The position numbers were made by a program, and so were the translations under genes. Positions 34,892-45,439 of a stretch of DNA of 64,000 nt are shown here, piece after piece. The stretch's first letter is position 1. The number at the start of each line of letters is the position of its first letter. Origin of the DNA: Gordonia hankookensis (GTDB lineage Bacteria; Actinomycetota; Actinomycetes; Mycobacteriales; Mycobacteriaceae); assembly GCF_014673215.1 (NCBI RefSeq), contig NZ_JACWMS010000002.1, forward strand, positions 1,054,001 through 1,118,000, in the 5' to 3' direction. A model generated the notes under the pieces. That model had not been told where the DNA came from, did not search any database, and was given only the letters and a program-made list of their open reading frames with translations.

Positions 34892-37800
34892 TCATCTCGT
34901 CAGTGACACGGCGCCGCGCGACACCGACAATTGTTCTTCGAGGATCCGGCCGATGACGGCGATGGGCCCGGCCTGGCACATGTCCTTGTGCTCGCACGGT
35001 ACGGGCACATCGCGGATGTCGCCGGAAACATACGGCGCCCAGTCATGTGCGTTCAGTCGAGGGTCGATGCGATTGACCGTCGCGGTGAAGAACAGCAGAT
35101 CCCCGTCGAACACCTTGTGTTGTGCCTGCCGCTGGAGGACGACCGAGTTGACGAAGGTGTTGATCACGGCGGTGATGGAATCCTGCCCGAGCTCGGCCAA
35201 CACGCCCCCCTGCTCGTCGACGATCGCCATCACCGCGTCCCGGTCGAGGGGACCGTCGGGCAGCAGGTCGAGATCGTAGTGCGACATGTACAGCAGGGAA
35301 CGCAGCGCCTGCTGCTGATAATCGGCCGCCAGCTTCTCCCACGGATAGGCCGGATACGAGTCCAGCATCCCCAGCAGTTCGACCTCATGTCCTCGGTCCT
35401 GCAGCGCGGTCGCCATCTCGTGGGCGAGCACACCACCGAAAGACCATCCGATGATCCGGTACGGCCCGCTCGGCTGGACCTTCAGGATCTCGTCGACGTA
35501 CTCGCCCGCCATCGCCGGCACCGACTCCGCCACCTGCGCAGGCGAGTCGAGTCCACGCGCCTGCAACGCGTACACCGGGACGTCGGCGGGCAGATTCCTG
35601 CGCAGACTCGAGAACGCCCACCCCAGACCGGAAGCCGGGTGGACGCAGAACAGCGGCGGTGCGCCGCCCTCGGATCTGATCGGCAGCATCATCCGCAACG
35701 CATCACTGCCCGAGGTCACCCGGTTCCCACTCAGGTGGTCGGCAAGCGACTCGACGGTCGGATTGCGGAAGAGGTCCATGATCGGTACGGCATGACCGAG
35801 TTCGCGCTGCAGGGCGATCTGGATCCGAGCCAGGATCAGCGAATGGCCGCCGAGGTCGAAGAAGTTGTCGCGTACTCCGATGTCCGACACGGACAGACAT
35901 TCCGACCACGCAGCCGCGATGGCCTTCTCGATGTCGTTGCGGGGCGCTATCCGCTCCGGATCGTGTCGGACCTGCGCCGACGGTTCCGGCAGCGCCTTGC
36001 GATCCACCTTGCCCGACGGCATGAGCGGAAACGCCTCGAGCACGATCGTGTGCGCGGGCACCATGTGTTCGGGCAGGCGCTCGGCCGTCCAGCGCAGCAA
36101 CTCATCCGACGCGGGATGCTCCCCCGAGGGCACGCAGTACGCGAGCAGGCCTGCGTCGCGCATCACCACCACGGCCTGCCGCACCTGCGGATGCTGTGCG
36201 AGGATGGCCTCGATCTCCTCCGGCTCGACCCGCATGCCACGGATCTTGACCTGATTGTCGACGCGCCCCAGGAACTCCACATTCCCGTCGGGCCGGAACC
36301 GGGCCAGGTCGCCGGTCGCGTACATCCGGCTGCCCGGGCTCGCGACGAACGGATCCTCGACGAAGACAGCGGCGGTGCGGTCGGGATCGCCGAGGTACCC
36401 ACGCGCGAGTTGCACACCACCGATGAACAATTGACCCGGGACGCCGACGGGCACCGGATGACGATGCTCGTCGAGGACATAGATCCGATTGTTCGGATTC
36501 GGTCGCCCGATGGTGATCCCCTGAGCCGGATCCGCGCCCCGATACACCTGGCAGGTGACCCCGATGGTGGCCTCTGCCGGGCCGTAGCCGTGATACATCG
36601 TGGCATCCGAGTGGCTCGTGAAGCGCTCGTAGAGCGCAGGTGTGAGGACTTCGCCGCCGCACCAGACGTGTCGCAGCGACCGCGCCGCGTCGGCGAACTG
36701 TGCACTCTCCAGCATGAGTTCGAGCATCGTCGACACCAGGTACACAAAGGTGATGCGCTGCCGCACGATGAGATCCAGCAGGTAGGCCATGTCGCGTTCG
36801 CCACCCGGCTCGGCGACGACGAGGCGGGCACCTGCCACCAGCGGCAAGAAGATCTCGTTGATCGAGATGTCGAAGCCGAGCGGCGCCTTGTACAGCACCG
36901 CATCCGCCTCACCGAGGCCGAGCAGGCCGACCTGCCATGGCAACCGATTGCTCACCGCCCGGTGGATGATCATCGCGCCCTTGGGTTTCCCCGTGGACCC
37001 CGATGTGTAGATGACATACGCCAGACTGTCCATCTCGATCGTCACCGCGAGGTCGTCGTCGGCGTAGGTGTCCAGGCGTGTCGAGCTCATGTCGACGGTG
37101 TCCACGGCGACGTCGTCGATCGCACCGACCGGCTCGCCGAGGGTGATCACTGCGCGCAGCCCGGCATCCCGGATGATCTGGGTACGACGCTCCTCGGGCC
37201 AGGACGGCTCGAGTGGCACGAACGCGCCACCCGATTTGAGCACGGCCAGCAGAGCGACGATCTGCTCGATGCTGCGGGGCACCAGGATCCCGACGATCTC
37301 CTCGGGCCCCACGCCGATCCCGCGCAGATGCCTCGCGAGCCGACTCGCCCATCGGTTGAGCTGATCGAAGGTCAACTCGCGACCGGCGAAGCTCACCGCG
37401 CACGCATCCGGGGTCCGGCGAACCTGGTCGGAGACCATCTCCGGCAACGTGAGTGGGCTGATCGGTGCGTCGGTGTCGTTCCAATCGTCGACGATTCGGC
37501 GGCGCTCTGCCGCACCAAGGACGTCGAGTTCGCTCAATCGTCGCCCGGAGTCGCCGATCACGCTGCCGATCAGGTGACCCAGATATCCGACGATCCGCTC
37601 GACCGTCGATCGTGCGAACAGGTCCGTGGCGTATTCGAGATGACCACGGATACCCCCGTCGGTCTCGGCCAGATTGAGTGTGAGGTCGAACTTCTCGGTC
37701 CCCGTGTGGACCGGTTTCACCGTTGCCTCGCCGTGCTCGCCGAACCGCGTCGCCGCCTGCGCTCTCGTGAGCGACAGCATCACCTGGAACAGCGGGTGCC

Positions 37801-40800
37801 GGTCGGCGGCACGTACCGGATTGCAGGCCTCCACGACCAGTTCGAACGGCGTCTCCTGATGCGCGTAGGCCCCGAGGTCGGCGGTTGTGGTGCGAGTGAG
37901 GTACTCGTCGAACGTTGGGTCACCGGAGGCGTCGGATCGGAGCACCAGCGTGTTGACCAGATAGCCGACCAGGTCCGTCAGGGCGGGATCGTTCCTGGCC
38001 GCCACCGGCGTCCCGATGGTGATGTCGTCTCCCGCACCGAGTCGCGTCAGCAGGGTCGCGAACACCGCGTGCACGACCATGAAGAGGCTGGCACCATGGC
38101 GACGCCCGATGGTCCTGAGCGCGGCGACATCCTCCGCCCCGATCTCCACCGGTAGCCGATCACCCCGGTGGGTGGCCTCGGCCGGCCGCGTGAAGTCGGT
38201 CGGCAACTCGAGACGCTCGGGAACACCGGCAAGCGACTCGCGCCAGTACGTGAGGTCGCCGTCGGCGATCTCGTCGAGCAGTTCGTTCTGCCAGACCGCG
38301 AAATCCGCGTACTGGACCGGTAGCGGCTCCCACGACGGTGCTCGCCCGTCGGTGCGGGCCTCGTACGCGTCGCCCAGATCCCGTATCAGGGGCCGCAGCG
38401 ACCATTCGTCGCCCGCGATGTGATGCAGGCAGACGAGCACCACGGTTCGCGTCTCTGCGAGGGGGAACATCGTCACCCGGACCGGCGGCTCGTTGGCGAG
38501 GTCGAACCCGCGACATGCCTCCTCCACGAGCGCTTCTCGTAGGTCGATACCGGCCTCGGGGTGTATCACCGCGAACGGCGACGACGCGGACCGAACGATC
38601 TGCTGGACCGGCGTGCCCTTGCGTGAACCGAAAACGGTCCGCAGGATCTCGTGTCGCGCGCACACATCGGCCATCGCCTCGGAGAGGGCCGTCGCATCCA
38701 CCGGCCCCGCGATGTCGATCGCGACGGGCAGGTTGTACGTGGCCGTGGGACCACTGACACGGTCCAGGAACCACAGACTGCGCTGGGCTGCCGACAGTTC
38801 CGCGAACTCACCACGCTCATGTCGCGTCAGTCGGGGCCGGCGCGCGGCATCGACATGCCGGGCCAGTCCGCGAGGGGTCGGGTGCTCGAAGGCCGTTCGC
38901 AGGTCGACCGTGTTCTCCAGGACCGCACCGATCCGGCCGACGAGTTCGGTGATGAGCAGCGAGTGCCCGCCGAGGGCGAAGAAGTTGTCCTCGGGGGCGA
39001 CACCGTCGACCTCCAGGACGTTCTCGAACAGGCCGCAGATCGCCTGCTCGACGGGGGTCGCGGCGACATCCTCGGTGGCGCGGCCAGACGGCGCGGGCAG
39101 CGCGGACACGTCGAGCTTGCCGTTCGCGGTCAGTGGCAGGGCATCGGTGAGAACGACTGCAGGAACCATGTATTCGGGCAGACGCCGGAGGAGGAACTCC
39201 CGTGCGTCCACGCGGGTGAGGTCGTGGCCCGGCCGCGGCACCACATAACACCACAGCTGGGCGGCGTCACCGGTCACCACCGCGGCATCGGCGACCGACG
39301 GCATCTCCAGTACGGTTGCGGTCACCTCGGCGGGATCGACCCGGTAGCCCCGCACCTTGACCTGGTGATCGGCCCGTCCGAGGTATTCCAGAAGGCCATC
39401 GGCCCGGCGTCTGCCCAGGTCGCCGCTGGCGTACATGCGGCTTCCCGGCGGGCCGAACGGATCTGCCACGAATCGCCGAGCGGTCAGCCCGGGCTGATGG
39501 AGATACCCCCGTGCCAACCCTGGGCCCGCGATGAACAGCTCACCGATGACCCCGTGCGGGACAGGATGCCCGTAACGGTCCAGAACGTGTACCGCCAGAT
39601 CGGCGAGCGGCTCACCGATGATGCCGGCATCGCCGTCGTCGTCGCCGACGACGTGGAATGTCGCGTGCACCGTGATCTCGGTGATGCCGTACATGTTCAC
39701 GAGCTCCGGACGATCCGTCGGATGGCGGATGAACCAGTCCTTCAGGCGTGCGAGCTCGAGTTTCTCCCCGCCGAGGATCACCATGCGAACGGTCTGCATC
39801 GGGTCGTCGCGGTCGTCTACCGCAGCGAGCTGGTAGAAGGCCGACGGCGTCTGATCGAGAACGGTGACCTGCTCGGCGCGGAGCAACTGCGCGAGATCCT
39901 CCGGCGATCGCGCCACATCGTGCGGCACTACCACCAGCCGGCCACCATGAGCCAGGGCACCCCAGATCTCCCAGACCGAGAAGTCGAAAGCATAGGAGTG
40001 CACCATGGTCCAGACATCGGTCTCGTCGAACCGGCACGGGCCCGCAGTCGACTCCAGCAGCCGGACGACGTTGCGATGCGTGACCAGAACACCTTTCGGC
40101 ACGCCGGTCGATCCCGAGGTGTAGATGATGTACGCCCCGTCTTCGGGGTCGATCCGCACATCGGGTGCCGTCTCCGGTTGGTCGGAGAGATCGAGGGAGG
40201 CGATGTCGTCGAGCAGATGTACGGGGCGCGCATCACGAATCAGCAACTCCCGGCGTGCATCCGGCGTGCCGGGGTCGATCGGCAGATAGATCCCGCCCGA
40301 CTTGAGGACACCCAGGATGCCGACGATCAGGTCGATCGACCGCGGGAGCGACAGGGCCACGACGTCGTTCGTGCCGATGCCCGACGCGACCAGGTGGTGT
40401 GCGAGACGGTTGGAGCGGCGGTGCAATTCGGCGTAGCTGCACGACTCGCGGCCATGGGTGACGGCGGTCGAGTCCTCGCCGGAATGTCCGGCGACGAGGC
40501 CGACGATGGTGTCACGTCCATCGCTGCCGATCGTCGTCGGAGCCGGCGGGTGAACGTCATACTCACCGGGCGCGAGCACACCAACCTGGGCCACCGTTGT
40601 CCCCGCGTGGAAGCGCCGCGCGAACCCGATGAATCGTTCGCCGAACAGGGCGACGTCGGTCTCGTCGTAACGGTCCGGATTGCCGTCGACGGTCAGCTCG
40701 AGCTCGCCGCTGTCACGTGGGACGACCGTCAGCGACAGATCGTCGACGTGTCCGGACGCCAGGAAGTGCACCTGCCCCTGCGCCTGCCCGAATGACAGAG

Positions 40801-41860
40801 GCGCGGCGGGCGGCTTGATGTTCACCAGCGGTCTGATGTCGCCTGCTCCCCGACCGCCGACCCCGCCGCGTACCTCGTCGGTGCGGAAGCGGTGATGCCT
40901 GCGCACGAAATCGATTTCCGCCGCGACCATTCGGGTGAGATCGGCGGGTGTCTGCGAGCCGGCGATGTCGAGGATCGCGGGCAGGATGTTCACGGCGGTC
41001 GTCGGGGTACGGCGTGCCACATCGGTGGACCGGGACATCACCGGAACCCCGACCACGGTCGTCGGCTCGTGGCTGAATCGGGCGAAGAACGCTCCCGCCG
41101 TGGCGATCAGCGCCTCCACCCACGAGCGACCCGCCTGCGCTCCGACAGCGCGGAGCGAGGAGGCGGTGTCGGCGTCGATGACGAAGGCACTCCGATGCGG
41201 GACGCGAGGACCGTTCGGCGCGTCGGCGTGTGCGCCGGGCAATCGAGCGACGTGCCCGGTCCACGCCGCCGCATCCGTCTCGTACTGTTCGGACGTCCGG
41301 TAGGCGAGGTCCTCGTCGAGGAACTCCGAGATCGGGGCGAATCGAGCGACTGGCGGTTCCCGACCCTCGACGAGGCGCGTGTAGCGCTCCGCCACCCGCC
41401 GCTCGAGCAACGACATACCGTAGGCATCGACCGCGATGTGATGACAGCGCTGGTACCAGTACCGGAGCACACCGTCGACACGCAGCAGCGCCTGGGCATG
41501 CAGCACACCGGCTTCCAGCTGTGGCGGCGCTCCGCCGTCGCCGACGTCACGGCGCATCCACTGCATGGCCTCGTCGGCGGACGCGACGTCGACCACATCG
41601 ACGGCGAGCCGCTGCGCCTGTGTCCGTGGATCGGCGATCTCCTGCCATGGCGCCCCGTCGGATGTCCCGAACCGCATGCCGAGTCCGTCTGCCTCACGCA
41701 GGGTCTCGGTCACGGCGGTGACGAGATGGCCTTGGTCGATGCCGTCGGAGAACTCCACGCAGTGCGCAACCTGGTAGGCGGGACTGCGCGGATCCAGTTG
41801 TTGGGCATACCAGATGCCGCGCTGCGCCGCACTGAGTGGTCGACGGATTTCTCCGGTCAC
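34892..41860 (-). CDS. two-module non-ribosomal peptide synthetase (C-A-T-C-A-T-TE)
   Basis: The 2322-residue NRPS carries C1 (about 1-430, HHIAVDA near 141), A1 (450-905, YTSGSTGVPKG near 583), T1 (GGHSL near 966), C2 (about 1010-1440, HHIAGDE near 1147), A2 (1460-1960, YTSGSTGKPKG near 1622), T2 (GGHSL near 2005) and a thioesterase with GWSFGG near 2140. By eye the A1 pocket reads DFWDIGMVH, one change from the threonine code DFWNIGMVH. A2 reads DINYWGGIG, which I recall for N5-hydroxyornithine-type residues. C1 resembles the EntF starter-accepting domain, so an acyl or aryl starter may be added. No MbtH-like protein or stand-alone starter enzyme lies in the window. Confidence 0.92.
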   Translation of the reverse strand: MTGEIRRPLSAAQRGIWYAQQLDPRSPAYQVAHCVEFSDGIDQGHLVTAVTETLREADGLGMRFGTSDGAPWQEIADPRTQAQRLAVDVVDVASADEAMQWMRRDVGDGGAPPQLEAGVLHAQALLRVDGVLRYWYQRCHHIAVDAYGMSLLERRVAERYTRLVEGREPPVARFAPISEFLDEDLAYRTSEQYETDAAAWTGHVARLPGAHADAPNGPRVPHRSAFVIDADTASSLRAVGAQAGRSWVEALIATAGAFFARFSHEPTTVVGVPVMSRSTDVARRTPTTAVNILPAILDIAGSQTPADLTRMVAAEIDFVRRHHRFRTDEVRGGVGGRGAGDIRPLVNIKPPAAPLSFGQAQGQVHFLASGHVDDLSLTVVPRDSGELELTVDGNPDRYDETDVALFGERFIGFARRFHAGTTVAQVGVLAPGEYDVHPPAPTTIGSDGRDTIVGLVAGHSGEDSTAVTHGRESCSYAELHRRSNRLAHHLVASGIGTNDVVALSLPRSIDLIVGILGVLKSGGIYLPIDPGTPDARRELLIRDARPVHLLDDIASLDLSDQPETAPDVRIDPEDGAYIIYTSGSTGVPKGVLVTHRNVVRLLESTAGPCRFDETDVWTMVHSYAFDFSVWEIWGALAHGGRLVVVPHDVARSPEDLAQLLRAEQVTVLDQTPSAFYQLAAVDDRDDPMQTVRMVILGGEKLELARLKDWFIRHPTDRPELVNMYGITEITVHATFHVVGDDDGDAGIIGEPLADLAVHVLDRYGHPVPHGVIGELFIAGPGLARGYLHQPGLTARRFVADPFGPPGSRMYASGDLGRRRADGLLEYLGRADHQVKVRGYRVDPAEVTATVLEMPSVADAAVVTGDAAQLWCYVVPRPGHDLTRVDAREFLLRRLPEYMVPAVVLTDALPLTANGKLDVSALPAPSGRATEDVAATPVEQAICGLFENVLEVDGVAPEDNFFALGGHSLLITELVGRIGAVLENTVDLRTAFEHPTPRGLARHVDAARRPRLTRHERGEFAELSAAQRSLWFLDRVSGPTATYNLPVAIDIAGPVDATALSEAMADVCARHEILRTVFGSRKGTPVQQIVRSASSPFAVIHPEAGIDLREALVEEACRGFDLANEPPVRVTMFPLAETRTVVLVCLHHIAGDEWSLRPLIRDLGDAYEARTDGRAPSWEPLPVQYADFAVWQNELLDEIADGDLTYWRESLAGVPERLELPTDFTRPAEATHRGDRLPVEIGAEDVAALRTIGRRHGASLFMVVHAVFATLLTRLGAGDDITIGTPVAARNDPALTDLVGYLVNTLVLRSDASGDPTFDEYLTRTTTADLGAYAHQETPFELVVEACNPVRAADRHPLFQVMLSLTRAQAATRFGEHGEATVKPVHTGTEKFDLTLNLAETDGGIRGHLEYATDLFARSTVERIVGYLGHLIGSVIGDSGRRLSELDVLGAAERRRIVDDWNDTDAPISPLTLPEMVSDQVRRTPDACAVSFAGRELTFDQLNRWASRLARHLRGIGVGPEEIVGILVPRSIEQIVALLAVLKSGGAFVPLEPSWPEERRTQIIRDAGLRAVITLGEPVGAIDDVAVDTVDMSSTRLDTYADDDLAVTIEMDSLAYVIYTSGSTGKPKGAMIIHRAVSNRLPWQVGLLGLGEADAVLYKAPLGFDISINEIFLPLVAGARLVVAEPGGERDMAYLLDLIVRQRITFVYLVSTMLELMLESAQFADAARSLRHVWCGGEVLTPALYERFTSHSDATMYHGYGPAEATIGVTCQVYRGADPAQGITIGRPNPNNRIYVLDEHRHPVPVGVPGQLFIGGVQLARGYLGDPDRTAAVFVEDPFVASPGSRMYATGDLARFRPDGNVEFLGRVDNQVKIRGMRVEPEEIEAILAQHPQVRQAVVVMRDAGLLAYCVPSGEHPASDELLRWTAERLPEHMVPAHTIVLEAFPLMPSGKVDRKALPEPSAQVRHDPERIAPRNDIEKAIAAAWSECLSVSDIGVRDNFFDLGGHSLILARIQIALQRELGHAVPIMDLFRNPTVESLADHLSGNRVTSGSDALRMMLPIRSEGGAPPLFCVHPASGLGWAFSSLRRNLPADVPVYALQARGLDSPAQVAESVPAMAGEYVDEILKVQPSGPYRIIGWSFGGVLAHEMATALQDRGHEVELLGMLDSYPAYPWEKLAADYQQQALRSLLYMSHYDLDLLPDGPLDRDAVMAIVDEQGGVLAELGQDSITAVINTFVNSVVLQRQAQHKVFDGDLLFFTATVNRIDPRLNAHDWAPYVSGDIRDVPVPCEHKDMCQAGPIAVIGRILEEQLSVSRGAVSLTR

Positions 41861-41930
41861 GCGGGTGCCTCCTGATTCACGTCATGTCCGTTCGGGGGTC
41901 GTACGGCGCTGCCCTGTTGTGTCGCACGAT

Positions 41931-43697
41931 TCAGCGGTGCGTCGACCACGCCGCCCACAGCTGCGCATATCTGCTGCCGTTGGCGTCCACCAGCTCGTCG
42001 TGCGTTCCGGACTCCACGATCCGGCCGTCCTCCAGCAGGATGACCCGGTCGGCACGGGCCGCCTGGGTCAATCGATGGGCCACGATGAATGCCGTCCGGC
42101 CCGCGATGGCCTTCTCGGCTGCCGCCTCGAGGGTTTTCGCACCCGCACTGCCCGCGTCGGCGGTGGCCTCGTCCAGGATCGCGATGGGCGGATCGGCGAG
42201 CACCAGGCGCGCGAGGGCCAGTTGTTGTGACTGCGTCGGGGTGAGCGAGTGCCCACCCCGCCCGAGGACCGTGTCCAGTCCGTCCGGCAGTGTCGAGAGC
42301 CACCCGGACGCCCCGACCGCATCCAATGCGGACCGGGCCTGGGTCTCCGACGTGTGCTCTCCGGACAGTCGGAGATTGCCGAGCACGGTGTCGGCGAAGA
42401 CATGTACCTCCTGACTGACGAGGACACATCGATGGCCCGAACCCGATGCGCCTGCGGCGAGATCGTGACCGCCGAGGACGATCTGCCCCTGCTCGGGAGG
42501 CAGCAGACCGGCCACCAGCTTCACCAGCGTGGTCTTGCCCGCCCCGGACGTCCCGACCACCGCAACATGCTCCCCGTCCTGTACGTCGAGATCCACGCCG
42601 TCGATCACGGTGTGCTGATCCGCGCCGTAGGAGAACCGGACGTCCCGCAGCGACACGCTGCCATCGGTCCCACGACCGGATCGCGAATCCGTTTCCCCGC
42701 CGTCGCGCAGGTCGGGGGTGGCCATCTCGGCGACGCCGATCAGGCGGGCGAAGGCAGCGGTGGCCGACTGCGCCGTGTCGAAGGTCCCGAGAACCACATT
42801 GAACTGATCGAAGAGACGGTGGAAGTACAGCGCGGCCGCGGAGGCGGCACCGATGGTGACGAGATCGCCGCGTACCAGGTAGAAGCCGACCACCAAGATC
42901 AGTGCGAGTCCGACGAACTCGCCGTAGTTCAGTTTGCCGAAGAAGCGACGCTGGACGGCCGCCATCCGGATCGAGAGCTGCCGCGCCTTGTCCGACGCCG
43001 CGGTCACCTTCGCCAGATGATCCGACTCGAGGCGCAGCGCGCGTACGGTGTTGGCGCCGTTGATCGAGTCCAGGAGCTGTTGGGCACGAGAACCTTCGGC
43101 GACCCGTTCGGCCCGGATGACCGGCACGGCGTTACGCAGGTACCAACGGGTTGCCACGACCTGGAACGGGACGGCCGCCAGGCCTGCGAGCGCGAAACGC
43201 CAGTCGAGGATGGCCAGCGTGACCGCGGTGAGCACGATCGTCAGGGCCGCGTCCAGCAGAGTCGGCAGGACCCCGCTGACGGCCTCGTTCACGGTCTCGA
43301 CATCGCCGGAGACCCGGGACATCACGTCACCGCTGCCGGCGCGTTCGATGCGTCCCTCGGAGACGCGGAGAACCTGTCGGATCGCCTTCTCCCGGACCCC
43401 CGCGATCACGGTCTGCCCGACATGGGCCACCATCGCGGTGCCCACCGTCTGTCCGATCGCCTGCCCGATGGCGACCCCGATGAGCCCGAGAACCACCGGG
43501 AGGAGTTCGTCGGTGCGCCCGTCGATGACGAGGTCGACGATGCGTCCGAGCAACCACGGCCCGACGAGTCCGATCACGGTGCCCACGGTCAGGACGAGAA
43601 GGGTCAGCGCGACGTGGCCGCGCACCCGCCGGAGGGCGGTCCAGGCCGCGCTGCGGGCCTCCCCGCCCGTCGCGGTCGGCAACAATGTCTCGGTCAT
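41931..43697 (-). CDS. ABC transporter subunit, exporter fold, intact Walker motifs
   Basis: The 588-residue half-transporter has six membrane helices (about 28-310) followed by an ATPase. Walker A is GTSGAGKTT, Walker B AILDEATADAG, and the H-loop VAHRL. The signature is degenerate, LTPTQSQQ instead of LSGGQxxR. It forms an overlapping (ATGA) pair with the next upstream subunit and probably a heterodimer. The partner supplies the standard signature and this subunit the Walker A. Exporter-fold pairs include IrtAB, which imports ferric carboxymycobactin. Together with the separate SIP gene, that makes uptake plausible, but siderophore export is equally possible. Confidence 0.88.
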   Translation of the reverse strand: MTETLLPTATGGEARSAAWTALRRVRGHVALTLLVLTVGTVIGLVGPWLLGRIVDLVIDGRTDELLPVVLGLIGVAIGQAIGQTVGTAMVAHVGQTVIAGVREKAIRQVLRVSEGRIERAGSGDVMSRVSGDVETVNEAVSGVLPTLLDAALTIVLTAVTLAILDWRFALAGLAAVPFQVVATRWYLRNAVPVIRAERVAEGSRAQQLLDSINGANTVRALRLESDHLAKVTAASDKARQLSIRMAAVQRRFFGKLNYGEFVGLALILVVGFYLVRGDLVTIGAASAAALYFHRLFDQFNVVLGTFDTAQSATAAFARLIGVAEMATPDLRDGGETDSRSGRGTDGSVSLRDVRFSYGADQHTVIDGVDLDVQDGEHVAVVGTSGAGKTTLVKLVAGLLPPEQGQIVLGGHDLAAGASGSGHRCVLVSQEVHVFADTVLGNLRLSGEHTSETQARSALDAVGASGWLSTLPDGLDTVLGRGGHSLTPTQSQQLALARLVLADPPIAILDEATADAGSAGAKTLEAAAEKAIAGRTAFIVAHRLTQAARADRVILLEDGRIVESGTHDELVDANGSRYAQLWAAWSTHR

Positions 43698-45391
43698 GTG
43701 GCGACCAACTCCCGGTAGTCACGGTTGTCGGACAGGAGGCCGGCGTGGTGTCCGGACGCGGCGACCCGGCCGTCGCGGACCACGACCACCCGATCGGCGA
43801 TCGCGAGGAGTGCCGGACTGGTGGTCACCACGATCGTCGTCTTGCCCGCGCGCAGCGCGGACAACCCGGCGGCGATCTCCGACTCGGTCACGGCGTCGAC
43901 AGCCGTGGTGGGATCGTGCAATACGAGCACGGGCGAATCCGCGGCCAATGCGCGCGCGAGCACGACCCGTTGCCGTTGCCCGCCCGACAGCGACAGTGCG
44001 CGCTCGGTGACCTCGACGTCGAGGCCGCCAGGCAGCATCGTCGCCACCCCGGTACATGCCACCGCGCGCGCCGGCATCTCGCCACCCCGGGTGACGGATT
44101 CGATGTTCTCCCTGACGGTCCCGCGGAACAGGACGGCATCGTGTTCGGCCACGAGGACCGACGAACGCACCTCGTCGGCACCGAGATCCGCCAGTGACCT
44201 GCCATCAATCTCGATCCGGCCGCCCTCGGGATCTCGCAGCCGACCCAGGCATCGGAGCAGGCTCTCCGCACCCAACAGGTTCTCCATCACGACCGCCACA
44301 TGCTCGCCGGGTCCGACGTCGAAGGACAAGCCTTCCAGCGCGGGCGCCCGCAAGTCGTCGACACGGATCCCGGGGGCCGATCCCGTCGTCCGGATCGGTG
44401 TCTCGGCCCTCATGGTGGGCGCAGTGGTGGAGACCAGTGCCGGCTCGGCCAGGACGGCCGCGATACGTGTCGCCGACGCGCGCCCTCTCGCGAACTGGGT
44501 GCCGACCATCGTGATCCGTGTGAAGGGACCGATCAGGAACTGGGTCATGGTGAACGCGGTGACGAACTGTCCGACCGTGATCCGCTCGTCGGCGACGAGG
44601 TGGGCACCCAACCAGGCGACCAGCGCGAGAAAGCAGCCGGTCAACAGGGCGATCACGCCGCCGCGCAGAGCGATCATCCGCGCCGCCCGGATCCCGGCCA
44701 CCCGGGAGGTGGAGCTCGCGGTCACATACTTACGCAGGGCGACGGCCTCGGCACCGAGCCCTTTGATCACCCGCAGGCCGCTCATCATGTCCTCCGCGAC
44801 GCCCGCGGCGTGCGCGACCGCAGCCTGCTCGGTGGCGCTCCGCTCGACCAGCGGTCGCGAGATCATCCTGGTCAGCAGTACCACCGGGATGAGGCCGACG
44901 AGAACGACGAGGCCCAGCAACACCGATGCGTTCAACAGGATGATCGCCGCGACCACCAGCGCCGCGGCTGCACCGACCGAGGTCCACACCGCCGCGTTGA
45001 CCATGCCGACGCGGCCGGCATCAGATGTCGCGGTCGAGAGCAGCACTCCGCCCCGGCTGCCCGCCTGGGTGAACCCGTCGGTGTCGAGCACACGTCGGGC
45101 GATCGCGACCCGCAGCTCGTGCGCCGCACCCTGGGTCGCATATCGGATGAGCCTGCCGCCCAGCCGCATCGACGCCGTCAGGACGAGGAACAACAGCGCG
45201 AGCACGACGATTGTCCACAGGAGTCCCGGACCGCTCCCGGGCGCGATCGCGCGGTCGATCACCACACCGATCATCAACGGCACCGATGCCTCGCAGCCCT
45301 GGTGGATCGCGGCGAACAGCGAGGCGGGTATCAGAAACCGCCGCTGGCCGATGATGGTGTGGCGCACCAGTTCCCGTCCGGGATCAGACAC
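43694..45391 (-). CDS. ABC transporter subunit, exporter fold, degenerate Walker A
   Basis: The 565-residue membrane/ATPase chain has six N-terminal helices. The ATPase region keeps LSGGQRQRVVLARAL but has lost Walker A: VAVVMENLLGAESLL replaces GxxGxGK[ST], with no lysine. Walker B reads VLVLHDPTTAVD, with His for the usual Asp. It should not hydrolyse ATP alone but can complete the site of its partner. GTG 45391 was chosen because GGAGG lies nine bases upstream. The in-frame start at 45421 lacks one. The stop overlaps the next gene's start codon. Confidence 0.87.
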   Translation of the reverse strand: MSDPGRELVRHTIIGQRRFLIPASLFAAIHQGCEASVPLMIGVVIDRAIAPGSGPGLLWTIVVLALLFLVLTASMRLGGRLIRYATQGAAHELRVAIARRVLDTDGFTQAGSRGGVLLSTATSDAGRVGMVNAAVWTSVGAAAALVVAAIILLNASVLLGLVVLVGLIPVVLLTRMISRPLVERSATEQAAVAHAAGVAEDMMSGLRVIKGLGAEAVALRKYVTASSTSRVAGIRAARMIALRGGVIALLTGCFLALVAWLGAHLVADERITVGQFVTAFTMTQFLIGPFTRITMVGTQFARGRASATRIAAVLAEPALVSTTAPTMRAETPIRTTGSAPGIRVDDLRAPALEGLSFDVGPGEHVAVVMENLLGAESLLRCLGRLRDPEGGRIEIDGRSLADLGADEVRSSVLVAEHDAVLFRGTVRENIESVTRGGEMPARAVACTGVATMLPGGLDVEVTERALSLSGGQRQRVVLARALAADSPVLVLHDPTTAVDAVTESEIAAGLSALRAGKTTIVVTTSPALLAIADRVVVVRDGRVAASGHHAGLLSDNRDYRELVAT

Positions 45392-45439
45392 GGCCTGCGA
45401 CCTCCGTCCGATCTCTGGCACGTATCCACATCGCGGCCG

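Noticed and set aside
34931..38155. Long open frame (1074 codons) opposite the NRPS
   Set aside because: It is the mirror of the NRPS coding frame. It is rich in Arg/His/Asp/Val as expected from antisense GC3 bias, with no motif.
34892..41860. Mycobactin-type or desferrioxamine-type siderophore synthetase
   Set aside because: There is no salicylate gene, lysine N-hydroxylase, IucA/IucC-like or decarboxylase gene nearby, and the two-module architecture does not match mycobactin synthetases.
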